A DNA stretch of 40,645 bases, from NCBI GenBank assembly GCA_017467905.1, contig JAFUKD010000008.1, forward strand, positions 1 through 40,645, written 5' to 3'. Made by a program: the position numbers and the translations under genes. The stretch comes from Phascolarctobacterium sp. (GTDB taxonomy: Bacteria > Bacillota > Negativicutes > Acidaminococcales > Acidaminococcaceae). Of this stretch, positions 15,995-24,884 are shown one piece after another (position 1 is the stretch's first letter; every line of letters begins with the position of its first letter). Below the pieces are notes generated by a model. That model made no database searches, had not been told where the DNA came from, and worked only from the letters and a program-made list of their open reading frames with translations.

Positions 15995-16021
15995 GTGAAG
16001 CCGAAAGAACTTATTAAATAA
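15995..16021 (+). pseudogene. hicA: hicA toxin vestige: eight codons and a stop
   Basis: After GGAGGCGATGCA, a GTG start reads MKPKELIK and then TAA. MKPKELI is the usual start of HicA mRNA interferases, which normally continue for about 60 residues with a conserved GSHH catalytic histidine. Here the body is missing and the hicB ribosome binding site (GGAGCTTATTGAT) follows at once. This fits an internal deletion that removed the toxin but kept promoter, start and antitoxin. Confidence 0.7.
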
Positions 16022-16034
16022 GGAGCTTATTGAT

Positions 16035-16430
16035 ATGGAAAAAAGAATTTATCCTGCAATATTTCATAAAGAAGAAGTTGGCTACTCCGTAACCTTTCCT
16101 GACCTTCCCGGTTGCATAACAGAAGGCGATACTTTAGAAGAAGCCTTTACCATGGCACAAGATGCTTTAGGCATTTATCTCTACACCTTAAAAGAAGATA
16201 AAGTAGATTTACCCAAATATGTTGCGCCAGAAGTTTTGATTCTTGATAAAGATAGCTTCATAACCCTTGTTGAATGGGACGAACTGAAGTACCTTAAACG
16301 CACAAGTAATAAATCTGTCAAAAAAACTCTAACAATTCCCGAATGGCTTAACACCAAAGCAGAAGAAGAAAATATTAACTTTAGTCAAACTCTACAAAAA
16401 GCTTTATTAGAACAATTAGAAGAAGCTTAA
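16035..16430 (+). CDS. hicB: HicB-family antitoxin (orphan)
   Basis: 131 residues. N-terminal HicB-like fold: YPAIFHKEEVGYSVTFPDLP then GCITEGDTLEEAFTMAQDAL, the signature of the partly degraded RNase-H-like antitoxin domain that covers HicA. The C-terminus (KKTLTIPEWLNTKAEEENINFSQTLQKAL) is a ribbon-helix-helix DNA-binding domain for autoregulation. It follows the hicA vestige by 13 bases. With its toxin gone it may act only as a repressor or protect against other HicA proteins (inference). Confidence 0.88.
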   Translation: MEKRIYPAIFHKEEVGYSVTFPDLPGCITEGDTLEEAFTMAQDALGIYLYTLKEDKVDLPKYVAPEVLILDKDSFITLVEWDELKYLKRTSNKSVKKTLTIPEWLNTKAEEENINFSQTLQKALLEQLEEA

Positions 16431-16526
16431 CTTCCACTCCCCTGCCTCAATGAAACAACCATTAGTCGCATTAGAACAGGAGGAATTGCTGTGAATAATA
16501 CCATAGAATATAAAGGAGGCTTCCCC

Positions 16527-16706
16527 ATGTCCAAGACAATCTCTCAATCCGAGTACATTCGTAACTACGATGACCTCACCGCCAGACTGGAACTCTATGA
16601 CGAACTCAAAAAAGGCTTAGATGATATCGAAGCAGGTAGAGTTCATTCTGAAGAAGAAGTTAATGCCATGCTAGATGCTATGTTCGAAGGATATAACTTA
16701 AAATGA
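16527..16706 (+). CDS. Antitoxin of the ParE/RelE-type module
   Basis: About 59 residues from the ATG at 16527 (GGAGG seven bases upstream); an in-frame GTG at 16491 also has GGAGG at good spacing and would add 12 residues. Sequence: MSKTISQSEYIRNYDDLTAR, then LELYDELKKGLDDIEAGRVHSEEEVNAMLDAM. The last part (KKGLDDIEAGRVHSEEEV) is the toxin-wrapping tail seen in RelB/Phd-like antitoxins of ParE toxins. Its stop overlaps the toxin start by four bases (ATGA), the usual coupling. The same tail is found again fused to the toxin. Confidence 0.75.
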   Translation: MSKTISQSEYIRNYDDLTARLELYDELKKGLDDIEAGRVHSEEEVNAMLDAMFEGYNLK

Positions 16707-17296
16707 TATATACCATCAAATACTCTACAACTTCAAAACATGATCTTCAAAAAACTGTAGATTATATCAACAATGTTCTTCAAAATCATTTTGCAGGAAA
16801 TAGGTTACGTATCAAAATACAATCAACAATCAAAAATCTAAAAACATTCCCTCACAAATATCCTCTTATCGACGACCTAATGCTAACTCCGTATAAAATT
16901 AGGTTTTTTCCAATAAAAAATTATCTGCTCTTCTACACAATCATAGAAGAAACTAAAACAATATACATCATTCGCTTCTTGTACTCTCGTAGAAACTGGC
17001 AACATATTTTACAACACACTGTCCAATATGACGAATATCTTTCACAAAACACTGGTGGCTACGTCCATGAAGAGCAAGAAGAATACGGTAAGCAATTCAA
17101 AAAGGGGCCAACATCTATGACAGAAAGCCCAATCACAGCAAACGATAACATAGAATTTGACGAAGACATTGCTCGCCAAGAACTACTTAACGAACTACAA
17201 AAAGGTCTCGATGATATCAAAGCAGGTCGCACAATTCCAGCAGAAGAAGTATATGTAAAACTCGCCAAAAAATTTGAAGAATATGATTTCGAATGA
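16703..17296 (+). CDS. ParE/RelE-family toxin fused to a second antitoxin domain
   Basis: 197 residues. Residues 1-105 are a RelE/ParE-superfamily toxin (YSTTSKHDLQKTVDYINNVL, then LMLTPYKIRFFPIKNYLLFY, TKTIYIIRFLYSRRNWQHIL). Such toxins normally stop near residue 105-115. Here the frame continues through an acidic linker into MTESPITANDNIEFDED and LLNELQKGLDDIKAGRTIPAEEVYVKLAKKF (139-197), which closely matches the tail of the separate upstream antitoxin. AAAGGGG before the in-frame ATG at 17117 could give the tail as a separate protein. So either a stop codon between toxin and a second antitoxin was lost, or this is a self-neutralising fusion. Confidence 0.8.
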   Translation: MIYTIKYSTTSKHDLQKTVDYINNVLQNHFAGNRLRIKIQSTIKNLKTFPHKYPLIDDLMLTPYKIRFFPIKNYLLFYTIIEETKTIYIIRFLYSRRNWQHILQHTVQYDEYLSQNTGGYVHEEQEEYGKQFKKGPTSMTESPITANDNIEFDEDIARQELLNELQKGLDDIKAGRTIPAEEVYVKLAKKFEEYDFE

Positions 17297-17305
17297 AACA
17301 GTCTC

Positions 17306-18484
17306 TTACTCCCCTACCTCAACGGTTTGGGAGTTTTTATTTTCCTTATACACTTCTTTAATAACTGCATCCCACTTGTTCCAAATCACTTCTGGTGCAT
17401 AACACTTCATATCTTCCCTAGCATTACTACCATATTTTAATCTCAGGTTATAATCTGACATCAATTTACTCAAAGCTTCTGAGAAAGAATTTATGCTTGC
17501 TTCACATAAAATACCATTATGTCCATCTTTAATAATTTCATTTACCGCTGGACAATTTCTAAAGCCAACACTAGCCAATCCCATACTCATCGCCTCAGTT
17601 AGAGCTAAAGGAAATCCTTCAAACGCTGAAGGAAATGCAAAGATAGATGCTTCTTTGAGTTTACTCACTATATCATTTGTAGTACCACAAAATTTAATGT
17701 TTTTTAGTTTATTTTTTCTGATGAATTCTTGCATACTATCAAAATACTCTTTATCCAAATGTGTTTCCCCATAAATTTCTACCTGCCAATCAGGGTACCT
17801 ACTTGCTATTTTCGCAAAAGCTTCTATTAAAATATGCTGTCTTTTTTGCAAAGGACATACTCTTCCTACTGTAATAATAGTTTTTGTTTCTAAATCTGAA
17901 TGTTTGTCATATTGAGGAACAACATTAGGAATAGTCACAAATTTCTTAGCATTTATATACTGGGATGTTATAACTACATCTCTATCCAATAACGTTTGTA
18001 TACATTCAGTCTCTTTAAGTGCAGAAAGCGATAATTTATTGTCATTAATAATATGCTCAGCATTAAAGTGATACATTGTAATTACGGGCTTGCTTGTTCT
18101 TACGAAGTTTTTTAATATGGCAGTCCCTTCAACAGTAAAACTAATTATTACATCTGGATTTATTTGTGATAAATATGGTCTAATCTTTTCGGCTATCCTT
18201 TTGTTTTTATAGTTATATCTTTTAATATGTCTATTATGTTTGCTTATTGAAAACAGTGCTATAAAATTGTTTATTAAGTTATGAGAATTAAATCCTATAC
18301 CTGCATTAATCAATTCAACTCTACTATCTAAAGGAAAAAATGGTTTTCCTTTTTTATTTTCAAATATCAAAGCAGTTACTTCATATCCCAAGTTCACCAA
18401 AGCATTCGCCATATTGCAAAACACTTTTTCTGTTCCACCTTTTGCATCTATAACCCTGAACGTATCATAAAGTAAAACCTTCAT
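17306..18484 (-). CDS. GT4-family glycosyltransferase
   Basis: 392 residues, GT-B fold, retaining GT4 type. N-terminal acceptor domain (GGTEKVFCNMANALVNLGYEV); C-terminal nucleotide-sugar domain with TVGRVCPLQKRQHILIEAFA and the E-x7-E region FAFPSAFEGFPLALTEAMSM. No signal peptide. It transfers a hexose from a nucleotide sugar to a surface glycan; the sugar is unknown. Closely related in sequence to the GT4 gene at 21617-22771, suggesting an old duplication. It is the last gene of the cluster and is more AT-rich than the genes upstream. Confidence 0.88.
   Translation of the reverse strand: MKVLLYDTFRVIDAKGGTEKVFCNMANALVNLGYEVTALIFENKKGKPFFPLDSRVELINAGIGFNSHNLINNFIALFSISKHNRHIKRYNYKNKRIAEKIRPYLSQINPDVIISFTVEGTAILKNFVRTSKPVITMYHFNAEHIINDNKLSLSALKETECIQTLLDRDVVITSQYINAKKFVTIPNVVPQYDKHSDLETKTIITVGRVCPLQKRQHILIEAFAKIASRYPDWQVEIYGETHLDKEYFDSMQEFIRKNKLKNIKFCGTTNDIVSKLKEASIFAFPSAFEGFPLALTEAMSMGLASVGFRNCPAVNEIIKDGHNGILCEASINSFSEALSKLMSDYNLRLKYGSNAREDMKCYAPEVIWNKWDAVIKEVYKENKNSQTVEVGE
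17308..17344 (+). terminator. Terminator of the toxin-antitoxin operon, inside the 3' end of the GT4 gene
   Basis: Stem ACTCCC / GGGAGT with a 15-base loop, then TTTTTATTTT on the plus strand. It overlaps the last codons of the convergent GT4 gene. Confidence 0.6.
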
Positions 18485-18637
18485 ACCTGTTTATCCTTTC
18501 AAATATTTATAAGCATCCTACTTTAATTTATGGTAAAAGCTAAAAAACTCTACGCCTTCAACGAAACAAACAATATGCTACTTATTTCTACACAATAAAA
18601 AGATTTTCACATCACTTATTACTCGATTTTTTCTTAG

Positions 18638-19406
18638 TCATATTCCTATTGCATCAATAAATTTTTGACAAATTTGTTTTTTAAGCTTAACCTCATCTTC
18701 CAACATTATCGTCTTAGCTTCTAAAATCCTGTAATCTTTATCATGTAACCAGACATTGAAAAGCCTTTCGCTTAGGAAACCAAAGATCCTAGATTGATAA
18801 GCATCATAAGTACTAATATCAACTATCTTTTCAAGTTCAAACAATATCGCAAATAGCCATTGACAATAGTCAGATAAAATATTTTTTCTTGTAACAAACA
18901 TATTTGTAAAATATCCTGAGTTAGAATTCATTACTAAATCAAAACTCAAAAGATACTCTGGAGTTTTTGCCTGTATAATGTCTCTTACTTTCAATAAATC
19001 ATTTGCATAATGTGATGATGCATATTGTTCTCCTAAGGTACAATCTTCAAAACTCATTTTTCTAGGAAGTAAAATATCGCAATCACACAAAAGTTTTTCG
19101 TAATCGCTTTTTTTTGAAAATCTGTTCTTTTTCCTCTCTTATATAAGTTAAAAAATTACTGCTTTTTCCAAAATATCTTCTATAATGACATAACCCTATA
19201 TACTCACAATCCAAATTTTTCCATGCCCAATACAAGCCTGTCAGTTCACAGTAACTAGCATTCTTGTCAGAAATATTATCACCAGTATTATCACCCATAT
19301 AACCTAAATCTTCTTTGCCATCTCTACCTACATGTAACGGCAAATATACTTCATCTTCTGGCATCCAATATTTCTTATGTGTTGCTACCAAAATTTTAAT
19401 ATCCAT
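18638..19406 (-). pseudogene. DUF4422 glycosyltransferase-like gene split by a one-base shift in an A8 tract
   Basis: The N-terminal frame (start M at 19406, after GGAAAGTGAG) gives MDIKILVATHKKYWMPEDE, then LYWAWKNLDCEYIGLCHYRRYFG, typical of DUF4422 proteins linked to capsule and O-antigen loci. The C-terminal frame (18638-19090) continues the family: LCDCDILLPRK, VMNSNSGYFTNMFVTRK, YDAYQSRIFGFLSERLFNVWL. The frames would join if the run of eight A on the coding strand (plus-strand T8 at 19108-19115) were seven, giving FKKSDYEKLLCDCD and about 255 residues. This could be a true pseudogene, a phase-variable tract or a sequencing error. Confidence 0.8.
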
Positions 19407-19553
19407 AAATCTCACTTTCCAAGTTAATATAAAATTATTTTTAACTCTAAAATCATAGCATTTTAAAGAATTTGTACTTCAAACTTTAAATATTTATCCT
19501 TTCATCAACAACTAACTATATACAAGTTAGTTGCACAGCAATTAATACTATTT

Positions 19554-20456
19554 TCAAAGCTCTTCTAATATTTTTTTGAAAGAATGCTTCGTAGAAATTA
19601 TTACTGCACCATGTGAACTAGATACTTGCTTAGGAATTATGTAGTCCTTACCATAACATAGGGTTAAAATTTGATGATAATCTTTCGGAACCGGCAATTT
19701 CATTCCTTCAAATTCCATCAAACATACTTCACTGTACCATTTTCTTTTTTGCCTAATACAATCTTCAGCACTATTTCTAAACATCAATATTTCAACATCT
19801 TCACTATCACTATATCTTTTTGCAATTTCTTCGAAAGCACAATACTGTTCTTTAACGCTACCGAAAATAAATGATACAAGTTTTGCCCTCACTGTTCTCC
19901 ATACCTTTCTAAAAGAACTACCCTTATTTCTATATGCAATGTAACGCATTTTTCTTTTTATATTTTGCATTTCATGAAACTGCTCTTGTAATAACTGCAT
20001 ATCATTTACCAATCCATCCAATATAAAAATATCTAAAAATACACCTTGATTAAATTCCACAACCTTTGCTTCATGAGGTAACATCATACATGTTTTAGTA
20101 TTTCTCAATTGCAGATGTCCCCTCATATAGTTTTTATCAGTATAGGCGGATTGCAATAAATACACGTCCTTGAATTCCTTTTCTGAAATACTTAATAATT
20201 TTTCATAATCATCACGGAAAATAACAATGTCTATATCATCATCCCAGGGAATAAACCCCCTGTGTCTTACCGCACCAAGTAGAGTCCCATATGCCAGGAA
20301 ATACTTAATATTGTATTTTTTGCATACTTCATCAAACTTCGCCAAAAGATCCAACTCAACAGCCCATAATTTTTTTATATCACTAGTTACTAGATATCCA
20401 TCTCTGTATTCTTCATCAAAAAAAACGTCTCCTAAGGCAAGTCTTATCGGTAGCAT
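19554..20456 (-). CDS. LicD-family phosphotransferase
   Basis: About 300 residues from the ATG at 20456 (GGAGG six bases upstream). LicD proteins, first known for attaching phosphocholine to surface glycans, belong to the nucleotidyltransferase fold. The signature is complete: YFLAYGTLLGAVRHRGFIPW followed by DDDIDIVIFRDDY, in which the WDDDIDI acidic residues bind metal. The C-terminal KWYSEVCLMEFEGMKLPVPK and LCYGKDY match the family. Likely decorates the polysaccharide built by this cluster. It lies 26 bases downstream of glf. Choline need not be the substrate. Confidence 0.9.
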   Translation of the reverse strand: MLPIRLALGDVFFDEEYRDGYLVTSDIKKLWAVELDLLAKFDEVCKKYNIKYFLAYGTLLGAVRHRGFIPWDDDIDIVIFRDDYEKLLSISEKEFKDVYLLQSAYTDKNYMRGHLQLRNTKTCMMLPHEAKVVEFNQGVFLDIFILDGLVNDMQLLQEQFHEMQNIKRKMRYIAYRNKGSSFRKVWRTVRAKLVSFIFGSVKEQYCAFEEIAKRYSDSEDVEILMFRNSAEDCIRQKRKWYSEVCLMEFEGMKLPVPKDYHQILTLCYGKDYIIPKQVSSSHGAVIISTKHSFKKILEEL

Positions 20457-20482
20457 TATTATCCTCCAATCATCAACTGACA

Positions 20483-21601
20483 CTAATCATTCAGTTCCTT
20501 CTCCACTAATTTCAGCGCACTGTCAATTACAGCGTCCATATCATAATATTTGTACTCGCCCAAGCGTCCGCCAAAGATAACTTTGCTTTCTACTTCAGCA
20601 AGTTTCTTGTATTCTGCATAAAGCTTGCTGTTACGTTCATCATTAACTGGATAGTAAGGTTCGTCCCCTACTTTCCACTCACTACTGTACTCTCTACTGA
20701 TTACAGTCTTAGGCAAATCGTTACCTGCTTCATCTTTACCAAACTCAAACCATTTATGCTCAATGATTCTTGTCCAAGGAGTTTCTCTATCCGTATAGTT
20801 CACTGCAGCATTACCTTGGAAGTTTGGTTTATCAAGCACTTCGTTTTCAAAACGCACGCTTCTGTATTCTAAGTTGCCAAGCTTGTAATCAAAGTAAGCA
20901 TCAATGGCACCGGTATAAATTACTTTGTCAGCAAGCTTATCCAGCTCTTCTTTATTTTCTAAGTAGTCAACTCCCAAGCGCACTTCAATACCATCAAGCA
21001 TATTAGCAACCATTTTGGTATAACCACCAATAGGTATGCCTTGGTATAATGCGTTAAAGTAGTTGTTATCAAAAGTCAGACGTACAGGCAAACGGGTAAT
21101 GATAAATGCAGGCAGCTCTGTACATGGTCTTCCCCACTGCTTTTCCGTATAGCCTTTAATAAGTTTTTCATAAATGTCAGTACCTACTAAGGAAATTGCC
21201 TGTTCTTCTAAATTTTTCGGCTCACTAATTCCGGCTTTATGCTTTTGTTCTTCAATCTTAGCCTCTGCTTCTTCCGGAGTTACTACGCCCCACATTTTAT
21301 TGAAGGTGTACATATTAAAAGGCAAGCTAAATAATTCTCCTTTGTAATTTGCAACAGGAGAATTGGTGAAGCGGTTAAACTCTGCAAATTTAGTAACGTA
21401 ATCCCAAACATGTTTCAAATTAGTATGAAAGATATGTGCACCATAGATATGCACGTTAATGCCTTCTATTTTTTCAGTGTAGACGTTACCGGCAATGTTG
21501 TTGCGCTTGTCGATAACCAAAACCATTTTGCCTTTAGCCTTTGCTTGCTGTGCAAACACAGCACCAAATAAACCACTGCCAACTACTAAATAATCGTACA
21601 T
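20483..21601 (-). CDS. glf: UDP-galactopyranose mutase
   Basis: About 372 residues from the ATG at 21601 (GAGG six bases upstream). It converts UDP-galactopyranose to UDP-galactofuranose through a flavin adduct. The FAD Rossmann motif is YDYLVVGSGLFGAVFAQQAK; further signatures are HIYGAHIFHTN, YTEKQWGRP and PVNDERNSKLYAEYKKLA. Its presence implies galactofuranose in the surface glycan. Confidence 0.95.
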   Translation of the reverse strand: MYDYLVVGSGLFGAVFAQQAKAKGKMVLVIDKRNNIAGNVYTEKIEGINVHIYGAHIFHTNLKHVWDYVTKFAEFNRFTNSPVANYKGELFSLPFNMYTFNKMWGVVTPEEAEAKIEEQKHKAGISEPKNLEEQAISLVGTDIYEKLIKGYTEKQWGRPCTELPAFIITRLPVRLTFDNNYFNALYQGIPIGGYTKMVANMLDGIEVRLGVDYLENKEELDKLADKVIYTGAIDAYFDYKLGNLEYRSVRFENEVLDKPNFQGNAAVNYTDRETPWTRIIEHKWFEFGKDEAGNDLPKTVISREYSSEWKVGDEPYYPVNDERNSKLYAEYKKLAEVESKVIFGGRLGEYKYYDMDAVIDSALKLVEKELND

Positions 21602-21616
21602 GCTATACCTCATGTT

Positions 21617-22771
21617 TTATAACAACAAGATTATATTTTCCCACTGCTTATAAATTACTCCATCATCCCATTTCTTCATATCCCATCTTCCCCGCATCCC
21701 ATAAACACCTCTTAACTCCTCATTATTAATCAATATTTCCAATGCTTTAGCAAAATTTTCAGCACCATCATCACAGAGTATTCCATTTACTCCGTCAACA
21801 ATTAATTCATTTACTGCAGGACAGCTTTTGAACCCAATTACAGGTAAACCCATACTCATTGCTTCTGCTAATCCTAAGCCAAATCCCTCAAAAGCAGATG
21901 GAAAAGCAAAGATAGATGCCTTTCGTAATTTGCTTGGTACGTCATTTGTTTTTCCCATAAGAAAAACTTGACGCTCTAAGCCATACTTCTTTATTAAGCC
22001 TTTTAATTTATCCTCATAGCTTTTGGGCTGACTGTCTCCACCCCAAAACTCTACTTTCCAATCAGGATACTTATGGGCAATTTTTGCAAAAGCTTCTATT
22101 AATAAATGTTGTCTTTTTTGGGCCCCATCTAACCTACCAACATGTATTATGATATTTTCCTTTTCAATAGAATTAGCAACTTCATATTGAGGTACTACAT
22201 TACCAATGTGTACAACCTTTTGATAACCTCGTTTTAATAAATGTTCTCTATCCGAATTCATTAAAACTTGTACACACCCTACTTTTCTTAAAACTTCTTC
22301 TTGTTTGTTACTTAACGAATTTAAAATATTTACTGTTGTTGAGTGAAACATCACTATCACTTTATTTAAGTCATAACCACATTCTTCAACAGCTACCATA
22401 GACCTCATTTCATAACAGATAACAACATCTGGCTGAATAGTATCTATGTAATTTTTCAACCTTCCATTAATTTGTTGCCTTACAAATTTTTCACGAGGAA
22501 ATTCTATCTTTCCACCACTTTGCTTCACTACCCTTGCAAGTTCATTTTTAATTTTTACTACAAATGGTATTTTTAGTTTTTGTCCTCCTGTAAGGTTATA
22601 AAACTTTACAGAAGAATCCAGTTTATAAAAAGGTTCACCATCAATCCCATCACAACAAACATCAAACACTTGATGTTCTTTGCAAAAATGATTACTCATA
22701 TTACAATAGACTTTTTCAACACCACCTGCACTATTTATGATAGGAGTAAAACAAATCTGCATTATCTTCAT
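21617..22771 (-). CDS. GT4-family glycosyltransferase
   Basis: 384 residues, GT-B/GT4. N-terminal GGVEKVYCNMSNHFCKEHQV; C-terminal IIHVGRLDGAQKRQHLLIEA and FAFPSAFEGFGLGLAEAMSM with the E-x7-E motif. GGGGA precedes the ATG. It shares its plan and many exact stretches (QKRQHLLIEAFAKIA, FAFPSAFEGF, GFKSCPAVNE) with the GT4 gene at 17306-18484. Lies 15 bases upstream of glf, in the same operon. Confidence 0.9.
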   Translation of the reverse strand: MKIMQICFTPIINSAGGVEKVYCNMSNHFCKEHQVFDVCCDGIDGEPFYKLDSSVKFYNLTGGQKLKIPFVVKIKNELARVVKQSGGKIEFPREKFVRQQINGRLKNYIDTIQPDVVICYEMRSMVAVEECGYDLNKVIVMFHSTTVNILNSLSNKQEEVLRKVGCVQVLMNSDREHLLKRGYQKVVHIGNVVPQYEVANSIEKENIIIHVGRLDGAQKRQHLLIEAFAKIAHKYPDWKVEFWGGDSQPKSYEDKLKGLIKKYGLERQVFLMGKTNDVPSKLRKASIFAFPSAFEGFGLGLAEAMSMGLPVIGFKSCPAVNELIVDGVNGILCDDGAENFAKALEILINNEELRGVYGMRGRWDMKKWDDGVIYKQWENIILLL

Positions 22772-22786
22772 TTCAGTAAAATCCCC

Positions 22787-23749
22787 TTACTTTAACTTCT
22801 TACTCCACATTGACAGCTTTCCATAAACCGTATTAATCAAGTGGCAGTTTTTAGCTCCCCAAAGCAATAACTTGTTTTTGCCGCTCAGGAATTTAACGTC
22901 ACCAACATTATCTAAAAAGTTTTTCAAGACTTTCTTGTCTTCTGCTTTTATGCTCCCGCATCCGACACTTTCAGCAGTAATTGCAGAAAGCGCTGTTTTC
23001 ACTGCAAACATTTTGCATTTATCTACTGCGTCCTTACAATGTACTTGGGCAAATTCATAACGTTCTTTGTAGCCTAAGAAATTTTCAAATCTACGTTGCG
23101 CATCAAAAGACAACGCAATGGCACTGCCTTCTCTTTTCAAATAATAGTAGAAGGCTTTTTTCATATAACCAACCTTGGCAGAGTTATGAAAAGTTTTGTA
23201 GATAGTTGCAACATCTTCAAAACGTCTGCCAACAGGAAAGCGTACTCCTTCCCAAACAGTTTTCTTATAAACCTTGTTGCAAGGGGAATTGTCGATAATA
23301 TCTACTAAGATATTTTTTAAGGCAGTTTGTCCATCCATAACTTTATCTTCATTAAATCTAAAGCTTGCAGAACATTTACTGCCTTTTACTTCGTAAACTT
23401 CAAAACAAGCAACATCCAATTCGTTTTGGTCTACGAAGCTAAAAAGTTTTTCGTACATATCCAAATCAACCCAGTCATCGGGATCAATAAATGAAATGTA
23501 TTCTCCTTTTGCTTCATCAATGCCTAGATTTCTAGCCTGGCTTACGCCACCATTCTCTTTATGGATAACTCTTACCCTTTTATCCTTGGCAGCGTATTCA
23601 TCACAAATCTTACCGCAGTTATCCGGTGAACCATCGTCAACAAGGATGAGCTCAAAATCTGTAAAGCTTTGGTTCAAGATGGAATCCACGCATTTATGAA
23701 TATACTGTTCTACTTTATATACAGGCACTATGATAGAAAGTTTAGGCAT
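22787..23749 (-). CDS. GT2-family glycosyltransferase
   Basis: About 320 residues from the ATG at 23749 (GAGGAAAAG upstream). GT-A fold: PKLSIIVPVYKVEQYIHKCV, SILNQSFTDFELILVDDGS, then the metal-binding DxD-type motif in YISFIDPDDWVD and the EDVATIYK region. It resembles EpsJ/CpsO-like transferases of exopolysaccharide loci. No membrane segments, so it acts at the cytoplasmic face. Its start overlaps the preceding GT2 gene's end by a few bases. Confidence 0.88.
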   Translation of the reverse strand: MPKLSIIVPVYKVEQYIHKCVDSILNQSFTDFELILVDDGSPDNCGKICDEYAAKDKRVRVIHKENGGVSQARNLGIDEAKGEYISFIDPDDWVDLDMYEKLFSFVDQNELDVACFEVYEVKGSKCSASFRFNEDKVMDGQTALKNILVDIIDNSPCNKVYKKTVWEGVRFPVGRRFEDVATIYKTFHNSAKVGYMKKAFYYYLKREGSAIALSFDAQRRFENFLGYKERYEFAQVHCKDAVDKCKMFAVKTALSAITAESVGCGSIKAEDKKVLKNFLDNVGDVKFLSGKNKLLLWGAKNCHLINTVYGKLSMWSKKLK

Positions 23750-24497
23750 GTTTCTTTTCCTCATCTATAAGTTTTAACTTTATATATTTGTTTAAGGTAT
23801 AATTAGCGTAGTTAAGACACAACACAAAACCAAGCCATCCTTCCAAAAAACCTAACTTCAAAACATACATCTTGATAAAGGCAAAGAACGGTCTAAAGAC
23901 AAAGTCTCTGATTACGCTAACCTTTTTGTTTTTAGCTTTATTATTTTGCGCGCCAATGGCGGCATAGGAATTCATTTTGCTTAGGTACTGGCTAAAGTCT
24001 TTGTAAGTATAGTGTTGAATAAATCCCTGTAAAGTTTTTACGGGCAAGTCCCCTACTGGTCTTTCATGTACTTTTCCTTCCCATTTAACCAAGCCTAACG
24101 GAAACATTCTTACAACGCTATCCGGACCTAAAACTCCGTATTTAAACTCTCTGCCAAAAGCACTGTTTCTTCTAATAAAACGATACATCGCCTTGTGTGG
24201 AGCTTGCATTTCTTTTTTTATAGCACTGGCAAGCTCATCGTTAATGCGTTCATCTGCATCAAGGTACAATACCCATTCGGTATCAACATGCTCTAAAGCA
24301 AAGTTGCGCTGTGCGGCAAAGTCATTATCCCACGCACGATAAACCACTTTCGCACCATTTGCTTCAGCAAGTTCCACAGTTCTATCCGTACTGCCGGAAT
24401 CTACTACCAAAATTTTTTCTGTAACCTTGTAGGCATTTTCAATAACTTCTACAATATTTTTCTCTTCGTTTTTTGTTAAGACAACAACGGTAAGCAT
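23742..24497 (-). CDS. GT2-family glycosyltransferase of the WaaE/KdtX type
   Basis: 251 residues. MLTVVVLTKNEEKNIVEVIE, VDSGSTDRTVELAEANGAKV, then ERINDEL preceded by the DADE metal motif (LYLDADERI), and HERPVGDLPVKTLQGFIQHY near the C-terminus. This is the pattern of beta-1,4-glucosyltransferases that add glucose to the LPS inner core and of related proteins. First gene of the glycan operon; a promoter lies at 24621-24648. Supports a diderm envelope. Confidence 0.85.
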   Translation of the reverse strand: MLTVVVLTKNEEKNIVEVIENAYKVTEKILVVDSGSTDRTVELAEANGAKVVYRAWDNDFAAQRNFALEHVDTEWVLYLDADERINDELASAIKKEMQAPHKAMYRFIRRNSAFGREFKYGVLGPDSVVRMFPLGLVKWEGKVHERPVGDLPVKTLQGFIQHYTYKDFSQYLSKMNSYAAIGAQNNKAKNKKVSVIRDFVFRPFFAFIKMYVLKLGFLEGWLGFVLCLNYANYTLNKYIKLKLIDEEKKHA

Positions 24498-24620
24498 TTT
24501 CTTTATTCCTACTAACGCTTTCTAAATTTATAAGAGCTGTAAAAATTAAGGTTTTTCCTTTTTGAAAAGCACTTTAATTTTTTCCAAGCCCACTTCGCCT
24601 TTACATATATAGTTAAATAA

Positions 24621-24648
24621 ATTATAGCACCCTTGTCCCCCCCGTAAA
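24621..24648 (-). promoter_or_regulatory. Promoter of the surface-glycan operon
   Basis: Minus strand: -35 TTTACG (24648-24643), 16-bp G-rich spacer, -10 TATAAT (24626-24621), giving a start near 24613. Confidence 0.55.
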
Positions 24649-24836
24649 GACACTTCGGTTTAGTAACTGCCCTAATTTTACTGTCTTCCCGAAGTGACTT
24701 ACTATTGTTCGCAGTGATAGCAAGTTCGTTTTAAGGCAAGCCTTTAATTTTACAGCTCTCTTTGCCACAGCTAAACGCAGTAAAGTGGGACAAGCGCCAG
24801 CAATTTTCTCAAGGCTTGGCAAATTCTAAAAAGGCA

Positions 24837-24884
24837 TAAAAAAATACCCTTCTTACTGGTTTATCCAATAAAAAGGGTATTTTT
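24837..24884 (-). terminator. Terminator of the ABC importer operon
   Basis: Minus strand: AAAATACCCTT / AAGGGTATTTT stem with a run of T (TTTTTTTATG) after it, about 65 bases beyond the ATPase stop. Confidence 0.8.

Noticed and set aside
24622-24822. 66-codon minus-strand frame before the glycan operon
   Set aside because: It contains the promoter and an inverted repeat, and has no ribosome binding site.
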